Below are positions 55,548 to 64,000 of a DNA stretch of 64,000 bases, piece by piece. Made by a program: the position numbers and the translations under genes. How positions within the stretch are numbered: position 1 is the stretch's first letter; each line of letters opens with the position of its first letter. Source of the stretch: Anastatus disparis (lineage: Eukaryota > Arthropoda > Insecta > Hymenoptera > Eupelmidae); the NCBI GenBank assembly GCA_017163975.1, contig JAFFSR010000034.1:1550001-1614000 (forward strand), in the 5' to 3' direction. Under the pieces are notes generated by a model. It was not told the DNA's origin. It was given only the letters and a program-made list of their open reading frames with translations, and did no database searches.

Positions 55548-57670
55548 ATGTCTTCAGGGAAAAATTGCATAGATTGTAACACATCTTGTAAAAAAGTAAC
55601 TGAAACTAAAAAGATGATAGATTTAGATGATTTAGCTACTAGATTAACGAGTTATCTTGGAAAAAGTGTTGAAATCAACAATTTTTTATGTCAAAACTGT
55701 TACAGTAACTTTAGATTTAGACAAGCAAAAAGGAAAAAAGAAGAAAAGAAACAAGAATCTTCAGCGATTTAATCTACAAGCCAGAATTTAGATATTTCAG
55801 AACTATCGATCAATTTTCACAACTATCGCAGCCTTCTTCTTCTCAATGATCAGGTTCGGATCCCACTTTTAATTTAACATCATGTCTTTTAAATAAAAAA
55901 GAACTAATTGAGATGTCTTTAATAAGGACTATGTCAACACACAAATATTGTTTTTTGTGTAGGGAAACAAGAAATATTGTTACAGTTTTATTCGAAGCAA
56001 GAAAACAGATTTTTGTTGCGAAGAATATAAATATATCGGAAGGTACCCGTTGCTGTAAAGACCATTTAATTTAAAATCGTTTCTTTGATGAAGAGATTGC
56101 TAAAGAAAATGCAATATCTATAACTAGTTCACTAGAATTGGATGACTTAACAAAACTGCTTTTATCTTTGAGTATTTCCTGTAAAAGGATAATTATTGAT
56201 CTTATAGGAGATTTTAGTTTACCAGAAGACCGTCTACGTGCATTTACCGTTTTGATTTGGGAAAATATTATAGAGTTGCGTGAGATGATGACTTCGTTAA
56301 GGAACTCTTTCAACCGAAATGTCATTCAGGCATCAATAGTATTTTTAATGAAATTTTTGGTAATTCAAATGAGATGATTGCAGCAATACTTAGACTAGAT
56401 GAGCCAAGAAAAGTTTCCAGCTTTTCTGCATCAATTTTGCAAGCTTTTGAAACTAATATTATTCCAACATGATTTGGAATAGAAGCTGTAAACAGAGAAG
56501 ACCTAATAAAAAATCATTTGACTGATGTTGTGAATAAACTTGATAAAATAGAATCTTGTTTGGATTGCTAATGGAACTTATATCCGTCATCAAAAAAGTT
56601 ACAATAACGAATACCTAAGAAAATCATATTCTGGTCAAAAAAAAGTTCCTTTATGTAAGCTATTCAGTATTTGTTCACCTGATGAATATACAGTCGATGT
56701 TTTTTCTTCTTATAATTATGCAACTAAGCATAATGCTCAAATCCTTAGTGAATTATTGAATCAAAATACTGATTTACAGAATTTATTGGAACCAAAAGAT
56801 ATTTTTGTATTGGATTGAGGCTTTTGTGACGTAATCGACCAACTAGAAGAACTTCAATACCACGTTCTGATGCCATCATTGAAAGGAAAAAAAACAGTTA
56901 AGAGCTGCAGAATTTAATCATTCTCGACGTGTTTTAATCATTCTTGCCGTTGGATAGGTTGTTGAAGCTATTCATGGAATGATTGGTCAAAAGTTTAAGT
57001 TACTTCATCATCAACTTGACAATCAGATATTATCAAATGCTAGACTTCGTTGCAAAATTGCATGTTTTCTGATTAATTATTATGGAAAACGTTTGAAATC
57101 CACCATTTCTGCTAAAGAAGAAATATTGAACTGTTTTGAAACTTAAAATCTTGTTGAAAATACTTTAGCTATAGAATCGGAGAGTGGTACATGGAGCAGA
57201 AAAAAACTTTGCTTTCTCGTTTGAGTTCAGAAGACGTTCTCGATTTTTCTGAACTTACAGAAGAAGATTTAAGAATATTTTTCACTGGCACCTATCAAAT
57301 GCAACAGGCCATATCTTACTTTGCAGAAATTTCAGATGAAAATAATGAAATTCACCTACAGCATTCGAGAAAATCTAAAGATATAATTAAGGTACAAGTT
57401 CGCTTCCGATGTATAAACAGTAAGACGTATAATTGTTATATTCATTATAAACCAGATTTATACGGTTATAAAAGTATTCTTAGATATTGTTGTGAATGTG
57501 CGAATAGTCTTAGAACAATTGGATCCTGCTCACATGGAGCAGCTGTAATATATTATTTATCCCATGCGAGGTATAAGTTCAAAATATTGAGACCAGCTGA
57601 AAAATTAACAAAAATATTTGACACTTTAGGTGTTCAATCAGTTATTAATCATAATAGTGATGAAGATTAA
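55548..57670 (+). pseudogene. DDE_Tnp_4-type transposase with SWIM zinc finger, decayed
   Basis: Collinear fragments of one transposase. N-terminal CIDCNTSCKK and QNCYSNFRFRQ (55548-55772). A second Cys/His piece (YCFLCRETRN ... GTRCCKDH, about 55940-56070). A helical region (56138-56374). A DDE core from about 56560: NGTYIRHQKSYNNEYLRKSY, then VDVFSSYNYATKHNAQIL, then IFVLD-stop-GF. A C-terminal SWIM finger lies at 57484-57540 (CEC...CSH) within the last open piece (57191-57670). First-motif DGTY reads NGTY at 56570-56572, the second Asp appears lost, a TGA at 56816-56818 replaces Arg in LDRGF, and frameshifts are at about 56100 and 56950. TIRs were not found. Confidence 0.75.
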
Positions 57671-57825
57671 TTTCATTATTAATATTTTTCTTTAAAGATC
57701 ATGTGTATATTTATATTTCAGGATTCGAGATAATACATTTTGTCTTATGTTTTAATTTTTTTTCAGGTGATTCTGCATTATATTTTTATTACTTATTTCT
57801 ATTTTTATTTAGTGTATTATTTTAT

Positions 57826-57837
57826 TTATTATTATTA

Positions 57838-57887
<50 letters not shown>
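57826..57887. repeat. (TTA)n microsatellite
   Basis: About 20 near-perfect TTA/ATT triplets. The poly-Leu and poly-Tyr frames across it are artefacts. Confidence 0.95.
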
Positions 57888-57888
<1 letters not shown>

Positions 57889-60003
57889 CTTGTTTATATT
57901 TTGTTTACTTCATTTATCAAGAATAACAAGAATAAATATCAAATAAAATAATAAATTACTTTGTGAAACATCATTATTTAAAAAAATAAAATTTATCTAT
58001 GAGTTATAATATACGATCTCGAAGAATTTTATCATTTTATTTTTTCTAAGATTAGTTGCAGAGCAGTAATTCTACCCAGTACGAGACTATGGTATTATTA
58101 AAACGCCGATGAGAGTCTGGGTAGTCTCAGAAAGAATTTATATTTTTCTCATTGTACGTTGACCATGTGTTTGGTAACATCTAGTTCATCGGGAGCATAT
58201 CATTCAAATGATCGGCTGACGATGAGATGCGTGCTTTAAGGTGCATAGTTAGTAACAATTGGTGGTGGTAATATAAAATATTGTATATTTATATATTAAC
58301 AATAGCATGCTCGCAACGTTTCACTTTAAAAATTTTTTCATATTGCAGTTTGTCTTTTAGTGTTGAAGCTGTCTGATCACCTTTTAATAAAATTAATGAT
58401 TATTTAAATTTTTTAGATTTTAGATATCAGGAAATGTTTTTCGTTTTTTTTATTTTTTCAGATTTTAGGAAGACGGTTATAAAAAAGAATATTTCAACCA
58501 CTTATTATTATTAATATATTCATCTTTTATGCTTTTATATATTTATTTTTTCATAAAAATTATTGATAGCTTGCAAAACAGTGTGGAGAAAAACTATTAT
58601 CTTCTAAATATATCTTTTATTAAGAAATAAACTTATATTTAAAAAAAGATTTTTCTCCCTTCTCTTTTAAGAGTAGATGAATGTGTAGAATGTATGAAAA
58701 ATATGAACGGGGAAATAAGTGTAATGCAGCCATGTTTTCATGCAAGTCCCAAGCCTGGATAAATTGCAGAGGGCACTTACATTGGTTTTCTTAGTTTACG
58801 CACTATATGTTTGCATATGTTTTACTGCGTCTGTGCACTCGCGACTGTACGTATATATATTATAATTTTTGTATTTGGATGAATTATAAGATGTACCTAA
58901 ATATTTAAGAAAAAAAATAATCCTAAGATGTCATATTTGTGTCTTAATCTTGTCTTAATCGTGCCTTAAAGAGAAAAACGATCGAATAAGGTCCGTAGAT
59001 GATATGAAACAATTCAAAATGGTTTCGCAAATATATACAGTTATATATGTACATTATTTCCAGACAATTAAAGATTGATAATAGAATTTTTCATAGTAAA
59101 ATGCTTCAAAACTAGATAGAAATATGAAAAAAAACGTCGAAAAAACAGTTTTTTTGCGATTTTGACCATGTTTCACCATTTTTAAAAATCAGAAAAAATT
59201 CATGGACATGGTTTTACATAAAATATACAACATATAATTTTTTCGGTTCTGCTGTTGCTCTTTTTTTTTAATTAAACTTTTAAACTTTTTAACGCCCAAA
59301 ACAGTTTGGATTTTAGGCCGAAAGTAAAAACAAGAAATAGTATGTTGTAGGCAATAAAAAACCTTTAAAAAAAAAAAAAAGTTTCTACGGTGCTTAGAAG
59401 CCGAGGTATCGTTAAAAACCCGAAAAACACATTTTTTAATGTTTTGAGATTATGGAAGGGTCTAAAGGGCTGAAATTTTTAGCAAAGCTGTATATTTTCA
59501 TGTACTACACGTAGATGCTTTCAGGATCTCAAAAGCACCAGGGGCATTTTTTACCATCTTAATCGCCTAGACCCTTTACCTTATTTTATGTATGTACTTT
59601 ATAAAAAGATGTTACTTCCATAATACCTCCGTATGTCTCTTTCATAATTCCCCCATAATCTCCCAATAATCTCCCCATGTCTCTTTCGAAATCTCCTCCA
59701 TGATCTCTCCCATGTACTTCCCGATCAAAATACATTATTATTCATGTTTAAAAAAAAAAAAAAAATAATTCAAAATAATAAGTTAATATATGAGGAGATT
59801 GTCTTCTGTATGTTGACTTATTTAATATGATAATATTAAAGGAAATCCGATCCTATGTTAGTTTAATAATCACAGGCCAGACACACTATACGGAAAATTG
59901 TAACTACCGATGGATGATAAATCACTTCTGTGACTAACAATCAACCAATGATCAATAAGGTTGAATTTTTTAAGAGTCATGATACAATTCATGTTATATA
60001 TTC
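57888..60003. other. AT-rich, no gene seen
   Basis: A small inverted motif (ctacccag...ctgggtag, 58072-58130) and a degenerate ccataatctccc/ctccatgatctc run (59615-59720) are the only structures noted. Confidence 0.5.
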
Positions 60004-60540
60004 TTAATATATTTTATTATTACACGCTTTTATTAAGCTTGCTTTCACGTCTGTCTGTCTGTCTGTAATCAAATCTTGCACGCTCAATTCGAGGCACTTT
60101 TTGTTGATGGAAATTTCTGAAATTTTACACAGACCTTGGTCTTCGATGACAATGCAATAATTCGTTGTCAGGTCGACGATGACGGGTATGCAAAGCCATC
60201 TCCTAGGAAGTTTAAGTAGGGAGGCTATCTTAGGGTGGAGGCGAGTTGATAGAATGTTGTTGAGTTGATAGTTGTAAAAAATGCATAGGGGATAGGAGCA
60301 TGCATAGGGGATGGGCGAATGTATAGGGAAAAATATAGAGGATAGAGGAATATATAGGTATATGGGAATGTATAGGGGATATGAAAAAAAATAGGGAATA
60401 GAGGGAAGGATAGGGAATATATAGGGGATCGGAGAATGTATAGGGGATGGATGAATATGTAGGGGATAGGGGAACATATAGGGGATAGGGGAACGTATAG
60501 AAGATATAATTAAATACAAGCTTTTAAAAAAATCACTCAT
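60004..60540 (-). CDS. ORF of 178 aa: minisatellite plus a unique C-terminal part, unknown
   Basis: Residues ~1-95 are encoded by a degenerate minisatellite (tataggggataggggaa-like on the + strand, 60285-60500) and are Ser/Pro/Ile/Tyr-rich. Residues ~98-165 are not repetitive: LHPKIASLLKLPRRWLCIPV, then IVDLTTNYCIVIEDQGLCKI, ending SVQDLITDRQTDVKASLIKA. The C-terminal half could be a remnant of a mobile-element protein. The coding status of the N-terminal half is doubtful. Confidence 0.25.
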   Translation of the reverse strand: MSDFFKSLYLIISSIRSPIPYMFPYPLHIHPSPIHSPIPYIFPILPSIPYFFSYPLYIPIYLYIPLSSIFFPIHSPIPYACSYPLCIFYNYQLNNILSTRLHPKIASLLKLPRRWLCIPVIVDLTTNYCIVIEDQGLCKISEISINKKCLELSVQDLITDRQTDVKASLIKACNNKIY

Positions 60541-60574
60541 AGAAAATTCAATTTTAACTAAAGAGTAGTAAATA

Positions 60575-61575
60575 AAAAAAAAAATTTTTCAACACGCTTT
60601 TATAATGGAGAAAATACAGTAACTAGGAGAGTATCAGACCTCCGGATCACGGATTTTGCTCAAACTTTGGGATAAGTTTTCAGATGTCAAAATATGAAAG
60701 GAAATAGAATTTTAGACCCCAACGCTCAATATTTCCCTAGTTACAGGCAATTAAAGAACATCACTAAAAAAGTTACTAGATTTTTAAACGCTTACAGTTC
60801 CTTAGCATTCATACATAGAAGCATGAAACTTTTTTTAAATGAAAGCTGAGCTCAAATCCTTTCAAAATAGTAGTTATAGCATGTCAAAATATTATTTTTT
60901 CCCAAAGTTATAGCGTGATAAACATTGGACCTGATTTTTCTTTTTAAAACATTAATTAATAACAAAAGCTGAAATTGGGTCTAATGTTTATTACGCTATA
61001 ACTTTGGGAAAAAATAATATTTTGACATGCTATAACTACTATTTCGAAAGGATTTGAGCTCAGCTTTCATTTAAAAAAAGTTTCAAGCTCCTAGCTATCA
61101 ATGCTAAGGAACTGTAAGCGTTTGAAAATCTAGTAACTTTTTTAGTGATTTTCTTTAATTGCCTGTAACTAGGGAAATATTGAGCGTTGGGATCTAAAAT
61201 TCTGTTTTCTTTCATATTTTGACATCTGAAAACTTATCCCAACGTTTGAGCAAAATCCGTGATCCGGAGGTCTGATACTCTCCTAGTAAGAAGTATGAAA
61301 TAAATTAATTTACTACCCTGAAATTACTTTTATACAGTTCATTGCGATAATTAAAAGAAAATTTTACAACAAATATTTAAAAATAAAAGTGTGAGCGCTG
61401 AATTAGATTTACTAAAATTAGCACCCACACTTTTCTTTTTAAATTTTTGTCGTAAAATTTTCTTTTAATTATTGCAATGAACTGTATAAAAGTAATTTTA
61501 AGGAAATAAATTAATTTATTTAATACTTTTTAGTGTATTTTCTCCATTATAAAAGCGAGTTTAAAAAATTTTTTT
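60575..61575. mobile_element. Palindromic element interrupted by a PIF-type MITE
   Basis: Left arm (tttttcaacacgcttttataatgg...; 60575-60622 and 61287-61400) and right arm (61415-61575) are inverted copies with an axis near 61410. The left arm carries the MITE at 60623. The right arm shows the empty site (agtattaaa/ttttagtgtattttctcc, TTA at 61530-61532). Non-coding. Confidence 0.75.
60620..61289. mobile_element. PIF/Harbinger-type palindromic MITE (664 bp)
   Basis: Palindrome 60623-61286 with the same TIR as the 48352 copy (CTAGGAGAGTATCAGACCTC), flanked by TAA (60620-60622, 61287-61289). The two copies look very similar over most of their length, which suggests recent activity. Confidence 0.9.
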
Positions 61576-61629
61576 TTAAATTTTTTTATGTATTGTATAT
61601 GAATAAATATATTAAAATTTTTTTATATT

Positions 61630-61725
61630 TGAAAAAGTCGGAGGTATTTAGCTGGATTCGAATCCATACCCCCCAGTATGGAAAGCAAAAGCCTTGTCCG
61701 TTCTACTAACGCCATCTCTTATATT
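61630..61725 (-). mobile_element. tRNA-like sequence (SINE head or tRNA pseudogene)
   Basis: The minus strand reads gatggcgttagtagaacgg ... ccttttgctttcc ... GGATTCGAATCC, with a perfect T-arm palindrome and a B-box-like core. Acceptor arms do not pair, so it is not a functional tRNA gene. Confidence 0.45.
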
Positions 61726-61736
61726 GTTAATGTTAA

Positions 61737-62120
61737 TTAAGGAGATGTAAAATGGACTCTACACCTGTACTCATAAATATTGTTTTTCTTTCCATTTTAT
61801 TGCAAAATTTTTCGTAAAGAAATGCAGTAGCTTGTAGTATGAACCATAAAGATTATTCAGTTAAATTTTTAAATCAATTCATCCATTATGGTTATTGAGA
61901 ATTTCGGGTTTCAATAATGATTGTTAAAATTTTTCGATTTTGTACCAGGATTCAAATATCTAAAAAACTAATAAATAAAGTTATGTGAAAATTCAACAAA
62001 ATGATCGTCATGGTAAATACTACAAGCTGATGCATTTCTTTTCTGAAGATTCAACAATAAAATGGAAAGACAGTTAATATTTATGAGTACAGGTGTAGTG
62101 TTCGTTTTACATCTGCTTAA
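61737..62120. mobile_element. TTAA palindromic MITE, family 1 (second full copy)
   Basis: A 376 bp palindrome (61741-62116) between TTAA copies (61737-61740, 62117-62120). Ends are GGAGATGTAAAATGGACTCT and, complemented, GCAGATGTAAAACGAACACT. It has the same length as the copy at 13259. Confidence 0.9.
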
Positions 62121-62390
62121 TAAATGTGGATTAAAATTTTTTTTATTAGAATTCCTTAACACTATAATTGAGCCATTTTTAAAAATAAAAATTTAATTTT
62201 CAATGATTCTATTAATATTATAGACATTGTATTATATTAAAATAAGAATAGGTATATAGTGTTGAGAATTCGGGTTTCCACACTACCTTACATTTTAAAC
62301 CTTGATAAAAAATATTGATGTTTATTTATTAAATTTGAGTTCACATAACTTTTATTATTAATTACTATTAATATTATTATTAATTACTAT
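62121..62390. other. AT-rich, no gene seen
   Basis: Short A/T sequence with attattaattactatta repetitions at its end. Confidence 0.5.
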
Positions 62391-64000
62391 TCCTAATATT
62401 ATATTAAAGTGAAGAATTAAGACTTTTTTTTCTTACGTAAATATCTTTTGCATTACTGTCACATACACACGTCCATCTTTAACATATACGTTCACACATA
62501 CACATACATACACACATACAGACGTACCTACACATACACATATACATACACTTACTCATATACACATACACACATACACAATATCAGTCTCTCCGTCTCC
62601 GTCTCCATCTCTCCGTCACCGTCTATCAGTCTCTATCTCTCCGTCTCCGTCTCCATCTCCGTCACCGTCTATCTGTCTCTATCTCTCCTTCTATATCTGT
62701 TTGTCTCCGTCTCTCCGTCCCCGTCTCTCCGTCCCCGTTTCTCCGTCTCCGCCTCTCCGCCTCTCCATCTCCATCTCTCCACCTTTGTCTTTCTATCTCC
62801 GTCCTCCATTTTCGTCTCTCTGTCTTCGTCTGTGAGTCTTCGTTTCTCCAACTCCGTCTTTTCATTTATGTCCCTCCATCTCCGTCTCTCCGGCCTCGTC
62901 ACTCCATCTCCGTCTCTCCGTCTCCGTTTCTCCTTCTCCGCCTCTCCACCTCTCCATCTTCATCTCTCCGCCTTTGTCTTTCTATCTCCGTCTCTCCATT
63001 TTCGTCTTTCTGTCTTCGTCTGTGAGTCTCCGTTTCTCCAACTCCGTCTTTCTGTCTCCGTTTGCCTGCCTCCTACTGTTCACCTCTGACTCTTAGTCTC
63101 TCCGTCTCCGACCCTCCGACTCTGTTTTTCCGTCTTCGTCTGTCTGCCTCAGTCTTTTCGTTTCTTCGTCCCCGTCTGTCTGTCTCAGTCCGCTGTCCCT
63201 CTATCTCCGTCTCTGTCTCTCCGTCTCCGTCTTTTCGTCTCCGTCATTCATTTATGTCCCTCCATCTCCGTCTCTCTGGCCCCGTCACTCCATCTCCGTC
63301 TCCGTCTCTCCATCTCTACGTCTCCGTTTCTCCGTCTCCGCCTCTCCGTCTCCGCCTCTCCGCCTTTGTCTTTCTATCTCTGTCTCTCCATTTTTGTCTC
63401 TCTGTCTTCGTCTGTGAGTCTCCGTTTATGTCTGTCTCCGTCTGTCTCCGTCTGTCCGCCTCTGACACTTAGTCTCTCTGTCTCCAACCCTCCGTCTCTG
63501 TTATTCCGTCTTCGTCTGTCTGCCTCAGTCTTTCCGTTTCTCCGTCCCCGTCTGTCTGTCTCAGTCCGCTGTCCCTCCATCTCCGCCTTCGTCTCTCCGT
63601 CTCCATCTTTTCGTCTACGTCTTTTCGTTCATGTCTCTCCGTCTCCGTCTCTCCGGCTTCGTCTCGCCATGTCCGTCTCTCCGTCTCCGTCTCTTCGTCT
63701 CCATCTCTCCGTCTCCGTCCCTCCGTCTGCAATCTTTCTCTTCGTCTCCATCTCACTGTCTCCGTCTTTTCATTTATGTCCCTCCATCTCCGTCTCTCCG
63801 GCCTCGTCACTCCATCTCCGTCTCTCCATCTCTCCGTCTCCGTTTCTCCGTTTCCGCCTCTCCGCCTCTCCATCTCCATCTCTCAGTCTTTGTCAGCGTT
63901 TTTTCGTCTTCGTCACTCCGTCTCCATCTCTCCGTCTGTCTGTCTCTGTCTCTCCGTCTTCGTTTTAATGTCTTTTTTCTTTCGTCTTCCTCTCCATCTC
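62391..64000. repeat. TATTATATTAAAGTGAA start, then (CACATA)n, then a (TCTCCGTC)n minisatellite
   Basis: tcctaatattatattaaagt (62391) repeats the opening of 24772 and 26163. It leads through cacatacacatacatacaca (62460-62580) into about 1.4 kb of variants of tctccgtctccgtctctccg to the window end. Long Ser/Arg-rich frames on both strands are by-products of the repeat. The right end is outside the window. Confidence 0.9.

Noticed and set aside
57703..57951. Poly-Leu and poly-Tyr frames
   Set aside because: They are encoded by the (TTA)n microsatellite.
61630..61725. A functional tRNA gene on the minus strand
   Set aside because: The T-arm is good but the acceptor arms do not pair.
62448..63968. 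Long Ser/Pro/Leu-rich (+) and Arg/Glu/Asp-rich (-) open frames
   Set aside because: They are by-products of the TCTCCGTC minisatellite on both strands.
1..64000. Integrated large DNA virus or polydnavirus-type segment
   Set aside because: No viral replication, capsid or segment-joining sequence was recognised; all coding remnants are transposable-element type apart from one TPP2-like exon.

Overview
The window reads as AT-rich nuclear DNA of an arthropod, most likely an insect. The basis is the TE content: Ty1/copia, jockey/CR1-type and RNase H-bearing non-LTR elements, Helitrons, many palindromic MITEs, an uncharacterised transposase-like gene of a type I associate with arthropod genomes, and one exon that reads as insect-like tripeptidyl-peptidase II. 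I cannot name the species. No complete host gene is visible; almost everything is transposable elements in several nested layers, plus satellites and microsatellites.

Layout. 1-4177: an internally deleted copia element with a candidate gag intron and its 3' LTR. 4178-9131: AT-rich DNA with a small ORF, one TPP2-like exon on the minus strand (6697-6881), low-complexity blocks and a TTAA-flanked MITE. 9132-11525: AT-rich, with a tRNA-derived SINE. 11526-17365: a decayed Helitron broken by a PIF/Harbinger-type palindromic MITE, a TTAA MITE, a 3.3 kb fold-back element (13984-17327) and a second, truncated TTAA MITE. 17662-20850: a minus-strand non-LTR element (LINE1). 20851-26165: palindromic MITEs, a SINE with tRNA- and 5S-like promoter parts, palindromic 'CATGAGATCTCATG' clusters and a second Helitron helicase fragment. 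27060-47898: a plus-strand LINE (LINE2, same family as LINE1) split by a 15.2 kb fold-back element (28228-43446) and by a TIR element (43984-45068). 47930-51330: an AT/T-rich degenerate array with two more insertions. 55548-57670: a dead DDE/SWIM transposase. 60500-62120: nested palindromes. 62400-64000: microsatellite.

The most interesting object is at 28710-34198. It is a 5.49 kb element with termini 5'-CACAGCCACAC...GTGTGGCTGTG-3' and a TAA duplication. Its unoccupied target survives on the opposite arm of the fold-back it entered (42535-42547). Its ends are inverted arrays (6 and 7 copies) of a ~122 bp unit, and each unit carries two copies of TCAAGGTCA, the extended half-site of NR5A/FTZ-F1 and ERR nuclear receptors. 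Between the arrays lie two inverted copies of a gene for a Cys-rich protein with a putative D-D-E core. The two copies are damaged in different places.

Because several elements landed in one arm of older palindromes, or in one of two Helitron copies, the window supplies its own empty sites. These fix target duplications: TTAA for ~380 bp palindromic MITEs, TWA for ~660 bp PIF-like MITEs, TA for fold-back 1, TAA for the CAC/GTG element. They also give a relative order of insertion. All similarity statements are by eye; no search or alignment was run.
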